This document shows, piece by piece, positions 16,445 to 24,741 of a stretch of 64,000 nt of DNA. Position numbers and translations under genes: made by a program. Each line of letters opens with the position of its first letter. The first letter of the stretch is position 1. The stretch is from CAZTHM01 sp041946825 (lineage in GTDB: Bacteria > Acidobacteriota > Terriglobia > UBA7540). The DNA is taken from NCBI GenBank assembly GCA_041946825.1, contig JBHGBD010000012.1, forward strand, positions 1-64,000. The letters are read 5' to 3'. The notes under the pieces are model-generated. The model was not told the DNA's origin, ran no database searches, and was given only the letters and a program-made list of their open reading frames with translations.

Positions 16445-16675
16445 ATGAAGGAGCTCATCGAAGCCATCGCCAAGGCGCTTGTGGACAATCCTGATCAGGT
16501 TCAAGTCCGGCCGGTGGAAGGGGAACAGGTCACGGTTCTCGAACTCCGTGTTCACCCTTCGGACCTGGGAAAGGTAATCGGCAAGCAAGGTCGGACCGCG
16601 CGGTCCATCCGCACCATTCTGGGGGCCGCGGGCATGAAGCTGAAGAAGCGGTTCACGCTGGAGATCCTGGAATAG
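16445..16675 (+). CDS. khpA: KH-domain RNA-binding protein KhpA (YlqC)
   Basis: A 76-residue single KH domain with GKVIGKQGRTARSIR, the GxxG loop being GKQG. KhpA pairs with KhpB in several bacteria to bind RNA and affect cell division. The ATG at 16445 follows GAGGGAGGACC and gives the standard size; an upstream ATG at 16361 would add a non-conserved leader. It lies between rpsP and rimM as in most phyla. Confidence 0.93.
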   Translation: MKELIEAIAKALVDNPDQVQVRPVEGEQVTVLELRVHPSDLGKVIGKQGRTARSIRTILGAAGMKLKKRFTLEILE

Positions 16676-16720
16676 CGGGATCGTCAGACGCGCACCGGCC
16701 GCGGCGGGAGCCCGAGACTG

Positions 16721-17272
16721 GTGAAGGGTCCGACGAAAACGGAAGAATGGCTGGCCGTGGCGTGTATCGCCCGGCCACAGGGGAGGCGGGGAGAAGTCGC
16801 GTCGGAAATCCTCACGGATTTCCCGGACCGCCTCTTCCGCCTGAAGCGTGTATTCCTGGAAAGCCCAGGGGGCCCTCCGGAACCCTTTCGGGTCGAAGAG
16901 GCCTGGCCTCACAAGGGCCGCGCGGTCTGGAAATTTGCCGGCGTCGATTCCATCGACGAGGCGGAGCGGCTGCGCGGGCGGCACATTCTGATTCCGAAGT
17001 CGGAACGAACGCCGCTTCGAGCGCACCAGCACTACGTTGGCGATTTGCAGGGCTGCCGGGTGCTGGCCGCCCAAAACGGAGCGCTGAATGAAATCGGGAC
17101 CGTTACCGGGGTCGAACCGACCGGCGGCGTGGACCTGCTCCAGGTGAAGACAGCGCGAGGCGAGGTGCTCATCCCTCTGGCACAGGAGATTTGCACGCGG
17201 ATCGATACCCAGGCGAAAGTGATCGTCATCGATCCGCCTGAGGATTTGCTGGAGTTGAATCGGCAAACTTAG
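16721..17272 (+). CDS. rimM: 16S rRNA processing protein RimM
   Basis: A 183-residue ribosome maturation factor for the 30S head, which binds uS19. The N-terminal RimM barrel starts with ACIARPQGRRGEV (family GxVGxxHGxxGEV pattern, here diverged) and a PRC-barrel-like C-terminal half ends IPLAQEIC...IVIDPPEDLLEL, the usual RimM terminus. GTG start at 16721. It lies in the canonical rpsP-rimM-trmD-rplS order. Confidence 0.93.
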   Translation: MKGPTKTEEWLAVACIARPQGRRGEVASEILTDFPDRLFRLKRVFLESPGGPPEPFRVEEAWPHKGRAVWKFAGVDSIDEAERLRGRHILIPKSERTPLRAHQHYVGDLQGCRVLAAQNGALNEIGTVTGVEPTGGVDLLQVKTARGEVLIPLAQEICTRIDTQAKVIVIDPPEDLLELNRQT

Positions 17273-17460
17273 CGCGGGTATTCGCCGACGAGAATAAGAT
17301 TCTCAGTGCCCTCTGCGCCCATCAGGACTCGACACAGGGTTCACAGAGCCTCTCTGTGACCTCCGCGTTGAAGATGATGTCACAGTAGACACGGAGAGGT
17401 TGGAATCAGAGTACGGATTCGCCTACAACGACCGTACTCTCTTCGCGAGTCACGAGTCCC

Positions 17461-18234
17461 GTGATCTTCGATATTGTCACGATCTTCCCGGAATTTTTCT
17501 CCGGCATCCTCGAGCACGGCTTGCTGAAGCGCGCGCGCGGGGGGGGCCAGGCGGAATTCCGGCTGCACGACTTGCGTGAGTTCACCGAAGACCGTCATCG
17601 CACCGTGGACGATCGGCCGTTCGGCGGTGGGCCGGGAATGGTTTTCAAGCCCGAGCCGCTCTTCCGCGCGGTGGAAGCACTGAAAGCCGAGTCGCCTGGA
17701 GTGGATCTGCCGGTCATCCTGCTCAGCCCGCAGGGAAGGTTGCTGACGCAGGCGGTTGCGGAGGAATTGGCGCGGCACGAACGTCTGGCGCTGCTCTGCG
17801 CCCGCTACGAGGGCGTGGACGAGCGCGTCGCCGAACATCTGGCCACCGACGAGCTTTCCATCGGCGACTACGTGCTGAGCGGCGGCGAATTGGCCGCGGC
17901 GGTCGTGATGGAAGCCGTGACACGCCTGCTGCCGGGCGTGCTGGGCAACAAGGAATCGAGCGCGCAGGATTCGTTTTCGGTTTCGCCGCCGGTGGGTGCG
18001 CGCGGAATTCTCGATTGCCCGCACTACACCCGGCCGCCCGATTTCCGCGGCTGGACGGTTCCGGAAGTTCTGCTTTCCGGCAACCACGAGGAGATTCGTC
18101 GCTGGCGCCGACACCGCGCGCTGGAGAAGACTTGGCGTCGCAGGCCGGACCTGCTCGAGAGAGTCCCGCTCAGCGACGAAGATCGGAGATTTTTGGAAGA
18201 GATCAAGAGCGCGGCACTGGCGCCGGCGAGATAG
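17461..18234 (+). CDS. trmD: tRNA (guanine-37-N1)-methyltransferase TrmD
   Basis: It makes m1G37 in tRNAs, preventing frameshifts. It has the SPOUT-fold knot motifs DRPFGGGPGMV and LSIGDYVLSGGE, plus the catalytic-region LLCARYEGVDERV. At 257 residues it is standard. It starts at a GTG (17461). The 188-bp gap before it, long for this operon, holds a repeat-like segment with CTCTGTGACC and CACGGAGAGG words near 17350-17400. Confidence 0.96.
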   Translation: MIFDIVTIFPEFFSGILEHGLLKRARGGGQAEFRLHDLREFTEDRHRTVDDRPFGGGPGMVFKPEPLFRAVEALKAESPGVDLPVILLSPQGRLLTQAVAEELARHERLALLCARYEGVDERVAEHLATDELSIGDYVLSGGELAAAVVMEAVTRLLPGVLGNKESSAQDSFSVSPPVGARGILDCPHYTRPPDFRGWTVPEVLLSGNHEEIRRWRRHRALEKTWRRRPDLLERVPLSDEDRRFLEEIKSAALAPAR

Positions 18235-18322
18235 CGGCGATTTCACTTCGCCAGCCGAGCCCTGGGCCTTAGCCCTGCATGTGACGCCGCGCGGAAAATT
18301 CAAACCTGGGAGCACATCGAAG

Positions 18323-18679
18323 ATGAGACTTCTCGACAAGATCGAACAATCACAGATGAAGAAGGATCTGCCCGCCTTTCGTGCCGGCGATACCCTGCGC
18401 GTGCACGTCAAAATCAAGGAAGGCGACAAGGAGCGGATCCAGATTTTTGAGGGGACCTGCATCGGCATGCGCCGCGCCGCGAACCACTCAACGTTCACGG
18501 TGCGCAAGATGTCGTTCGGCCACGGCGTGGAACGCATCTTCCCGCTCCACTCGCCGGTGCTCGACAAGATCGAAGTCGTGCGCTCGGGCCGCGTGCGCCG
18601 CGCCAAGCTCTACTACCTGCGCAAGCTCAAGGGCAAGGCCGCCCGCCTGCGCGAAGTCCGAACCGAACAGGAGGCGTAG
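18323..18679 (+). CDS. rplS: 50S ribosomal protein bL19
   Basis: A 118-residue L19 with RAGDTLRVHVKIKEGDKERIQ and the C-terminal KLYYLRKLKGKAARL. The ATG at 18323 gives family length. The final codons (GAGGCGTAG) lie inside the left arm of a palindromic element, so the repeat supplies the stop codon and possibly the last residues EQEA. Confidence 0.96.
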   Translation: MRLLDKIEQSQMKKDLPAFRAGDTLRVHVKIKEGDKERIQIFEGTCIGMRRAANHSTFTVRKMSFGHGVERIFPLHSPVLDKIEVVRSGRVRRAKLYYLRKLKGKAARLREVRTEQEA

Positions 18680-18748
18680 GGGTGGCTCTTGCCTGCCTGC
18701 CGCAGGCAGATCCCCGCCCAGGGCGCCCACAAGGGGCGCCCCTACGCC
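18673..18748. repeat. 76-bp palindromic element after rplS
   Basis: Perfect 10-bp terminal arms GGCGTAGGGG (18673-18682) and CCCCTACGCC (18739-18748). Inside are TGCCTG/CAGGCA (18694-18708) and a GGGCGCCC pair (18721-18728 and 18734-18741). It could act as a terminator-like stem, but the composition marks it as a dispersed repeat; a similar CCGCAGGCAGATCC word recurs near 47279. Confidence 0.7.
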
Positions 18749-18789
18749 TCTCATTTACCTCTGGACACCATCTGAGCTAAACTCCCGCC

Positions 18790-19476
18790 ATGCCGCTCGC
18801 ACACGCCGCGAGGGAAGCCCGGGAATACACCTGCACGCGCCAGTTCGAGGCCCAGGCATCTCGCCAGGGCTGGCGCCGCGTGGCGGGCTGCGACGAAGCC
18901 GGGCGCGGTTCGCTCCTCGGCCCACTCTACGCCGCTGCCGTCATCCTCGATGCCGATAAGCCCATCCGCGGCGTGGACGATTCCAAGAAACTCACCCCCG
19001 AAACACGATGCGTGTTGGCCGCAGAGATTCGCGAGAAAGCCATCGCCTATCGCGTCGTCGCTATTCCCGCCGCGGAGGTTGACGAGTTGAACGTTTACGA
19101 AGCTTCGCGCCAGGCCATGCTCCGCGCGCTGGCCGCGCTCGACCCAGCCCCCGACTACGTCCTCACCGACGCCATGCCTCTGGTGAAGCGCGGTGAGGCG
19201 CAGGATCTCGTTCTTCCTCACCGTGCCATCATCCACGGCGACGCGCGTTCGGTCTCGATTGCCGCCGCGTCAATCCTCGCCAAAGTCGAGCGCGACGCCC
19301 ATCTCGAGGAACTCGGTCGCGTCTATCCGCAATACCAACTCGCCCGCAACAAAGGTTACGGCACCCCCGAACATCTCGAAGCGTTGGCGCGATTCGGTCC
19401 GTGCCCCGAGCACCGCAAAACCTTCCAGCCCGTGAAAGATTTGGTGCTGCCGCTGTTCCCGTTCGCGCCGGCGTAG
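18790..19476 (+). CDS. rnhB: Ribonuclease HII
   Basis: It removes RNA, including single ribonucleotides, from RNA-DNA hybrids. The motif GCDEAGRGSLLGPLYAAAV has catalytic Asp35-Glu36, followed by VDDSKKLT, the third acidic residue in YVLTDAMPL and SIAAASILAKVERDAHL. The protein is 228 residues, of which roughly the first 25 are an extension. It closes the ribosomal/tRNA block, as in many bacteria. Confidence 0.95.
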   Translation: MPLAHAAREAREYTCTRQFEAQASRQGWRRVAGCDEAGRGSLLGPLYAAAVILDADKPIRGVDDSKKLTPETRCVLAAEIREKAIAYRVVAIPAAEVDELNVYEASRQAMLRALAALDPAPDYVLTDAMPLVKRGEAQDLVLPHRAIIHGDARSVSIAAASILAKVERDAHLEELGRVYPQYQLARNKGYGTPEHLEALARFGPCPEHRKTFQPVKDLVLPLFPFAPA

Positions 19477-19497
19477 AGCCGCCCTACAGGGCGGCAT

Positions 19498-19548
19498 GCC
19501 GGGCTCCCGATGAAGATCATCGGGACAGGTTCCGCCCGGCGCTACGGG
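19498..19548. repeat. Dispersed palindromic repeat, copy A
   Basis: It contains CTCCCGATGAAGATCATCGGGA and a GCCCGGCGCTACGGG end. Its reverse complement matches copy B at 24629-24679 across most of about 50 bases. Together with the adjacent hairpin GCCGCCCTACAGGGCGGC (19478-19495) it fills the rnhB-pyrC gap. Confidence 0.7.
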
Positions 19549-19571
19549 CAGTGGTATACTCCCCCTCGGCC

Positions 19572-20849
19572 ATGCCCTCCTTGCTCATCAAGAACGGCCG
19601 AGTCCTTTCCCCCGAAGACAAGCTCGACGGCGAACGCGAAGTTCTGATCGAAGATGGCGTTATCCGCGAGATCGCGCCGAATCTCAACGCCGCTGCCCAC
19701 GAAACGCTTGACGCCCGCGGTCAAGTCGTGGCGCCGGGATTTGTGGATATCCACGTTCACCTGCGCGAGCCGGGCGGCGAAGAATCCGAAACGCTCGAGA
19801 CGGGTTTGAAGGCCGCGGTGGCGGGCGGCTTCACAGCCGTATGCCCGATGCCGAATACGAAGCCCATCATCGATCGCCCGGAGTTGGTGCGTGCCACGAT
19901 CGAAAAGGCCCGGAATCTTGGCTTGGCGCGGGTGTTTCCGATCGCCGCCGTGTCGATGGGCAGCCAGGGGGAGTCACTTGTGGACACAGGCGCGCTCGTC
20001 GCCGCGGGCGCCGTGGCATTCTCAGACGACGGCCGACCGGTCAAGAGTGCCGGCCTGATGCGCCGCGCGCTCGAGAAGGCCAAGTCCCTCGGCGTACCCA
20101 TCATCGACCACTGCGAGGAGCCGAGTTTGACAGGCCTGGGCGTCATCAACGAAGGTCCCATCGCCGAGCGTCTCAAGGTGCGCGGCGTGCCCAACTGCTC
20201 GGAAGATGTCTGTGTGGCGCGTGACCTGATCGTCGCCGAAGCCACGGGCGCGCGCGTCCATATCGCTCATCTCTCGACCTCGCGGGCGGTGGAGATGGTG
20301 CGTGTCGGCAAGAGGCGCGGCATCCGCGTGACCTGCGAAGTGACCCCGCATCACTTCACGCTGACCGACGAGGCCGTCGCGCAGTACGGGACGAACGCCA
20401 AGATGAATCCGCCGCTGCGCAGCGCCAAGGATTTGGAGGCCGTCCTCGCCGGCCTGGCCGATGGCACCGTGGACGCTATCGCCACCGACCACGCTCCGCA
20501 CGCGCCCCAGCTCAAAGCCAAGCCGCTTGCCGAAGCGCCGAACGGCGTTATCGGGCTCGAGACCGCATTGGGGCTAGCGCTCACGCAGCTCGTCCATACG
20601 GGCAGGATTTCGCTTGCCCACCTCGTCGTTCTGATGAGCACCAATCCGGCGCGCCTCATCAACCAGCCACTGGGCCGGTTGCAAGTGGGCGGCACCGCCG
20701 ACATCACCGTCTTCGATCCCAACCTCGAATGGACCTATCACGCCGCCCAGAGCCGCTCCAAAAGCCGCAACTCGCCGTTTGATGGATGGAAGTTGAAAGG
20801 TGCGGTCACAGCGACCGTCGTCGCGGGCAAGATCGTCTATCGGGCATAG
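19572..20849 (+). CDS. pyrC: Dihydroorotase PyrC (class I, AllB/PyrC-like)
   Basis: It interconverts carbamoyl-aspartate and dihydroorotate. The metal site is DIHVHLREPG (His61, His63), with the ATDHAPH motif and the HLSTS histidine. At 425 residues from the ATG at 19572 it is the long class I form common outside the proteobacteria. Such enzymes often complex with aspartate carbamoyltransferase, but pyrB is not adjacent here. It converges with pyrF-pyrE. A -10-like TATACT lies at 19555, without a clear -35. Confidence 0.94.
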   Translation: MPSLLIKNGRVLSPEDKLDGEREVLIEDGVIREIAPNLNAAAHETLDARGQVVAPGFVDIHVHLREPGGEESETLETGLKAAVAGGFTAVCPMPNTKPIIDRPELVRATIEKARNLGLARVFPIAAVSMGSQGESLVDTGALVAAGAVAFSDDGRPVKSAGLMRRALEKAKSLGVPIIDHCEEPSLTGLGVINEGPIAERLKVRGVPNCSEDVCVARDLIVAEATGARVHIAHLSTSRAVEMVRVGKRRGIRVTCEVTPHHFTLTDEAVAQYGTNAKMNPPLRSAKDLEAVLAGLADGTVDAIATDHAPHAPQLKAKPLAEAPNGVIGLETALGLALTQLVHTGRISLAHLVVLMSTNPARLINQPLGRLQVGGTADITVFDPNLEWTYHAAQSRSKSRNSPFDGWKLKGAVTATVVAGKIVYRA

Positions 20850-20893
20850 CAGGCATTCCCCCAATTTGGCAGGAAACATCCCCCGTATGCGGT

Positions 20894-21481
20894 CTACCGT
20901 CTGCTGTCTGCCGCTTTCCGGCTGCCCGGTTTGACGGCGGGGATTCCGGACTTGCAGAGCGGGCAGTTGGCGGGATCGTAGTTCTGCACGGCCAGCGTGA
21001 CGAGTGCCGCGCGGGGGACGCCCAAGTCCGCCTTGCCGCCGCTGCGGTCGATGAGCGAGCCTACGCCGACCACCTTCCCGCCCGCCTGCTCGACCGCAGT
21101 CATCGTCTCGCGCGTCGAGCCGCCCGTGGTGACGACGTCTTCCACCACTAGTGTCGGCTCGCCCGGCGCGAGCGAGAATCCACGGCGCAGCGTCATCACC
21201 CCGTCCGCGCGTTCGGTGAAGATCGAGCGGACGCCCAACGCCCGCGCCACTTCGTAGGAAACGATCACCCCGCCCAGCGCCGGCGCGGCCACGACGGAAG
21301 CGCGCACGTTTCGCAATTTCGCGGCGAGTTCCGCGCACAGTTTCTGCGCCACGTCGGGATACTGCAACACCAGCGCGCACTGGATGTAGCGGTCGCTGTG
21401 CAATCCCGAGGAGAGAATGAAGTGCCCTTCGAGAAGAGCAGAGTGCTTGCGGAAGATGTCGAGGATTTCGGTTTCCGTCAT
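20894..21481 (-). CDS. pyrE: Orotate phosphoribosyltransferase PyrE
   Basis: It forms OMP from orotate and PRPP. The PRPP-binding motif TLVVEDVVTTGGST is complete and the N-terminal substrate loop GHFILSSGLHSDRYIQ is present. The C-terminal extension with NCPLCKSG is typical of the short PyrE subfamily with a Cys pair. The last residues (GSRKAADSRR) are encoded by a repeat-like GTCTGCTGTCTGCCGC tract. I chose the ATG at 21481 (195 residues); a GTG at 21505 would add eight. It follows pyrF by 41 bases. Confidence 0.94.
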   Translation of the reverse strand: MTETEILDIFRKHSALLEGHFILSSGLHSDRYIQCALVLQYPDVAQKLCAELAAKLRNVRASVVAAPALGGVIVSYEVARALGVRSIFTERADGVMTLRRGFSLAPGEPTLVVEDVVTTGGSTRETMTAVEQAGGKVVGVGSLIDRSGGKADLGVPRAALVTLAVQNYDPANCPLCKSGIPAVKPGSRKAADSRR

Positions 21482-21522
21482 AGTCGAGGTGTCTCCGAGA
21501 ATCACCGGGCCGAATCGCGGCG

Positions 21523-22260
21523 CTAAGAAGCGGCGGCTTTCTCCATCTCCGCCACAATCGCGTCCGCGGCGGCGACGGGATCGGCGGCCTCGGTGATAGG
21601 ACGCCCAACGACGATGTAACTCGCGCCTGCTTGGATCGCAGCAACGGGCGTGGCGACGCGCACCTGGTCATTCGCGTCCGCCGCGGCCGGGCGGATGCCC
21701 GGTGCGACGATCAGAAATTCGGGTCCGAGCGCCTTTCGCAGCGCCGCGATTTCGCGCGGCGAGGCCACGACTCCGTCCAAGCCCGCCTGCTTGGCCAGCG
21801 TCGCCAGCCTGACAACCGCTTCTTCGGGCGAGCCCGCGATTCCCAGTTCAGCGAGATCGCCGCCGCCGAGGCTGGTCAGCACGGTGACCGCAAGCACGCG
21901 GGGGCGAGTTTTGTCGCGCCGCCCGGCAGCGCCTTCCTGCGCGCCTTCGAGCGCCGCATCCATCATCTTGCGCCCGCCCGAGGCGTGGACGTTGAACAGA
22001 CTCACGCCGAGTTGCGCCGCCTGGCGCGCTGCCGCGCGCACGGTGTTCGGGATGTCGTGAAGCTTCAGGTCGAGGAAGACCTTGTCGTGCTGCGCGACGA
22101 GGTAGCGGGGGAGCACGGGCCCTTCGGCGGAGAAGCTCTCGAGACCGACCTTGAACATTCCCACCCGGCCGCGAAGTTGATCGGCAAGGCGAGCGGCCGC
22201 CTCCGCGCTCGAAACGTCGAGCGCCACAATCAGTTTGTCTCGAATCGGCATCGTTGCCAT
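21523..22260 (-). CDS. pyrF: Orotidine 5'-phosphate decarboxylase PyrF
   Basis: It produces UMP. The catalytic tetrad region FLDLKLHDIPNTV holds Asp64, Lys66 and Asp69; APGIRP and the phosphate-gripping IVVGRPIT follow. Length is 245 residues. The annotated ATG at 22260 overlaps a TACAAT box, so an internal ATG at 22251 (MPIRDK) is a possible true start. Operon with pyrE downstream; both face pyrC. Confidence 0.95.
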   Translation of the reverse strand: MATMPIRDKLIVALDVSSAEAAARLADQLRGRVGMFKVGLESFSAEGPVLPRYLVAQHDKVFLDLKLHDIPNTVRAAARQAAQLGVSLFNVHASGGRKMMDAALEGAQEGAAGRRDKTRPRVLAVTVLTSLGGGDLAELGIAGSPEEAVVRLATLAKQAGLDGVVASPREIAALRKALGPEFLIVAPGIRPAAADANDQVRVATPVAAIQAGASYIVVGRPITEAADPVAAADAIVAEMEKAAAS

Positions 22261-22429
22261 TGTAGTGGAAGGGCGTCCAAAGTTGAACCAGAAAGTCGGG
22301 CTGAGCTGGTCATTCCGCGTTCGGGTTTAGTTTCGCTTGCCGCCCTTCGACATCTATGCGGCAAAGCCGCCCCGCGCACAATTCGCAGAAGGCGCGATGT
22401 ATGCGCGACCCATCGAGTGTCTCCGCGCG

Positions 22430-23020
22430 TTATTCGCTCTCAGGCGTGTGGCGATTCGTGCTCTGCCCCTGGTGGTTGGAGAACAGCCGCTGGAATTCTT
22501 CTGACTGCTTGCGCATCGCGAGCCAGTCGAAGAACAGGTCGGGGACTTCCAGCCAGACGTGGAACCAGCCGGCGATTTCTTTTTTCTCGCGGCGCTTTTC
22601 GGGGCGGACGCGCCTTCCGGCGGCCAGGCTCTCGGCGCGCTGCTTGCCCTTGAGGACGAGCGACCGAACGAGCCCCGTCCCGACGCGGTCGGCAACCTGC
22701 AGGTATTCGTGGTAAAGCGCGTCGAGCTTGGCGAGTGACGCCTCGGCGCTGGCGAAGTCGTGAAACTCGAGCGCCCCCGCGAGGCGGCTGGCGTAAGGCT
22801 CTGCCATGAGTGGATCGACGAAACGATCCTGATAATCCACGAGCGCGCCGGACTCGCGCAGCGTATTCGCAATATATGAAAGGGAGGTTGAGTCTTCAGG
22901 GCCGAGGCGCCGGCGGAGTTCCGCCTGCAGGGCTCGCAGTTGCCGCTCCCCCAGCGGTTCTTGAGCGTGCGTCTCGCCGAGCTCCAGAATGAGCTGCTTT
23001 TTGCTTTTGTTTCGAGTCAC
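22430..23020 (-). CDS. Conserved-looking hypothetical protein overlapping mltG
   Basis: A 196-residue soluble, charged, mostly helical protein that I do not recognise. It starts MTRNKSKKQLILELGETHAQ, has LRALQAELRRRLG and a basic stretch RRVRPEKRREKKE around residue 140, then an aromatic-rich WFHVWLEVPDLFFDWLAMRK. There is no signal peptide or catalytic motif. Its start lies inside the 3' end of mltG, with a 125-base overlap in another frame. A shorter version could begin downstream, but the N-terminus looks protein-like. Confidence that it is expressed is moderate. Confidence 0.6.
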   Translation of the reverse strand: MTRNKSKKQLILELGETHAQEPLGERQLRALQAELRRRLGPEDSTSLSYIANTLRESGALVDYQDRFVDPLMAEPYASRLAGALEFHDFASAEASLAKLDALYHEYLQVADRVGTGLVRSLVLKGKQRAESLAAGRRVRPEKRREKKEIAGWFHVWLEVPDLFFDWLAMRKQSEEFQRLFSNHQGQSTNRHTPESE

Positions 23021-24104
23021 GACTCATACGTGAAGTGGCGTCCGCTGCCTTCCGCCGCCCGGAATCCACACCGAGTTTAGCTTTTCCGGAAGAAATGCGG
23101 CGAAGCGCCGTCACTTCCTGGCGGTATCGTGCCACGTTTCGCTGATGCTCCGCAAGCGTTTTCGAGAAGATGTGCCCGCCGTGGTTGTTGCTGACAAAAT
23201 AAAGAAAATCTCCTGCGCCCGGGTGGAAGGCGGCCCGGATTGCTGCTTCGCCGGGGCTCGAAATCGGACCCGGGGGAAGGCCCGCGTGACGGTAGGTGTT
23301 GTAGGGCGAATCAAAATCCAGGTCGCTTTGCTTGATGGGAATGACCGGCCGATCGTTCAATCGCGCCGCGTAGATGACCGTGGGGTCGCACTGCAGGGGA
23401 ATTCCTTTTTCCAGGCGCTTGACGAATACCCCCGCGATAACGGGGCGCTCCCCGGGCACGGGAGTTTCTTTCTCGACCAGCGAGGCGAGCGTGATGAGCT
23501 GGTGGAGCTCGTTAGGGTTTTCGCGAATTTCGGCCGCGAATCGCGACTCCATCACGTGCCGAAAGCGCGCCAGCATCGCCGCCACCACGCCCGCGGCGGT
23601 CACGCCGCGCGGCAGGCGGTAGGTGTCGGGAAAGAGATAGCCTTCGAGTGTGGTCGCCTGCGGAGCCAGGTCGTGAATCGCCGCTGCCTGCTCACTGGCG
23701 CGGAGAAAATCCTGTGGACTGATGTTGAATTGCTCATGGAAAATGCGTGCCATGTCGAAGCGGTCGGAACCTTCGGGAATCACGACGGCGTGCAGGTAGA
23801 CGTCGCCGATCACCAGTTTCCGGTAGACGTCGAGCGGACGCAACGGCCGATCGAAGAAATATTCGCCGGCCTTGAGGCTGGCGCGCGGCCGCGCCACCCA
23901 GTAGCGAAGCAGAAACGGCCAGCGGGAGGCGAGCACGCCGCGCTCGACGAGCAACCCGGCGGCCCGCACCGAATGCGTGCCGGGCTCTATCACGACCATC
24001 ACGTTGCCGGAGAATCCGCGATAGGGACGATAGAGCTCACGCGCCGCCCAGCCGAGCCCCGCCAACATGACCACAATGAGGATGACGAGCAGGCGCTTGG
24101 TCAT
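22896..24104 (-). CDS. mltG: Endolytic murein transglycosylase MltG
   Basis: It cleaves nascent peptidoglycan strands to set their length. An N-terminal membrane anchor (LLVILIVVMLAGLGWA, ~5-20) is followed by a LysM-like region and the YceG catalytic domain with Glu211 in LASLVEKET. LQCDPTVIYA and SPYNTYRHAGLPPGPIS are further hallmarks. Family similarity ends near residue 335 (HQRNVARYRQEV). The remaining ~65 basic, Ala/Gly/Pro-rich residues are unusual and overlap the next gene. The start overlaps the ruvX stop as ATGA. Confidence 0.94.
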   Translation of the reverse strand: MTKRLLVILIVVMLAGLGWAARELYRPYRGFSGNVMVVIEPGTHSVRAAGLLVERGVLASRWPFLLRYWVARPRASLKAGEYFFDRPLRPLDVYRKLVIGDVYLHAVVIPEGSDRFDMARIFHEQFNISPQDFLRASEQAAAIHDLAPQATTLEGYLFPDTYRLPRGVTAAGVVAAMLARFRHVMESRFAAEIRENPNELHQLITLASLVEKETPVPGERPVIAGVFVKRLEKGIPLQCDPTVIYAARLNDRPVIPIKQSDLDFDSPYNTYRHAGLPPGPISSPGEAAIRAAFHPGAGDFLYFVSNNHGGHIFSKTLAEHQRNVARYRQEVTALRRISSGKAKLGVDSGRRKAADATSRMSRDSKQKQKAAHSGARRDARSRTAGGAATASPAGGTPPAPRP

Positions 24105-24571
24105 GGCTGGCCGGCCCCGGAAGCGCCCTGGCGTGCGCGTTCATTTGCCTGGAAATCGAGATAGCTTTGCAGGAGAAGCGTAGCGGCCACGCGGTCGGCG
24201 GCGCGACGGCGCTTTTCGATGCCGATGCCGGACTCCCGCAGCATGCGGTTGGCTTCGGCGCTGGTAAGGCGCTCATCCCAGAGTTCAACGGGGCAGGGCA
24301 GCAGGGCGCGCAACTTCTCCGCGAACGCCGCGGCTTGGCCGGACATCGCGGTTTGCGCGCCCGCCTTGCTGATGGGGTTGCCGACAATCACGCACCCGGC
24401 AGTGTACTCGTCCACAAGCTTGCGGATGTGCTCGAGGTCGTCTTTCAACCGCCCGCGCTCCAGCGTCGAGAGTCCTTGCGCGGTGAGCCCCAGGGCGTCC
24501 GAAACCGCCAGGCCCATGCGCTTCATGCCAAAATCGATGGCCAGAATTCTATTTGCCAAGTTCAAATCCAC
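24101..24571 (-). CDS. ruvX: Putative pre-16S rRNA nuclease / Holliday junction resolvase-like YqgF (RuvX)
   Basis: An RNase H-fold nuclease with RILAIDFGMKRMGLAVSDALG at the start (first catalytic Asp in AIDFG), VELWDERLTSAEA (second acidic region) and a C-terminal KRRRAADRVAATLLLQSYLD (Asp in AADRVAA). The GTG at 24571 gives 156 residues; an upstream GTG at 24619 would add 16 non-conserved ones. In E. coli YqgF is needed for 16S rRNA 5' processing. Coupled to mltG, a common neighbour. Confidence 0.92.
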   Translation of the reverse strand: MDLNLANRILAIDFGMKRMGLAVSDALGLTAQGLSTLERGRLKDDLEHIRKLVDEYTAGCVIVGNPISKAGAQTAMSGQAAAFAEKLRALLPCPVELWDERLTSAEANRMLRESGIGIEKRRRAADRVAATLLLQSYLDFQANERARQGASGAGQP

Positions 24572-24628
24572 CCAGACCGATGATACACCGGCTTCGGCTC
24601 GCAAGGAGGCCGCGGGCACCTTGGGTCT

Positions 24629-24718
24629 CCCGTGTGGCGCCAGGCGGAACTTGTCCCGACTCTATCGGGAGCCCGGCGCCCCGTCCCGCCCAGAGCGGGA
24701 GCGGCGCGACACGGGGAT
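24629..24718. repeat. Dispersed palindromic repeat, copy B, with a second palindrome
   Basis: 24629-24679 matches the reverse complement of copy A (19498-19548), including GGCGGAAC-TTGTCCCGA and TCGGGAGCCCGGC. It continues into another inverted pair, CCCCGTCCCGC...GCGGGA...ACGGGG, up to 24718. It lies between ruvX and the GNAT gene. Confidence 0.65.
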
Positions 24719-24741
24719 TGGCAATGGAAGGATGAAAAGCG

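Noticed and set aside
17996..18322. N-terminal extension of bL19 into trmD
   Set aside because: An open frame exists, but L19 homology begins at the ATG at 18323 and the extension overlaps trmD in another frame.
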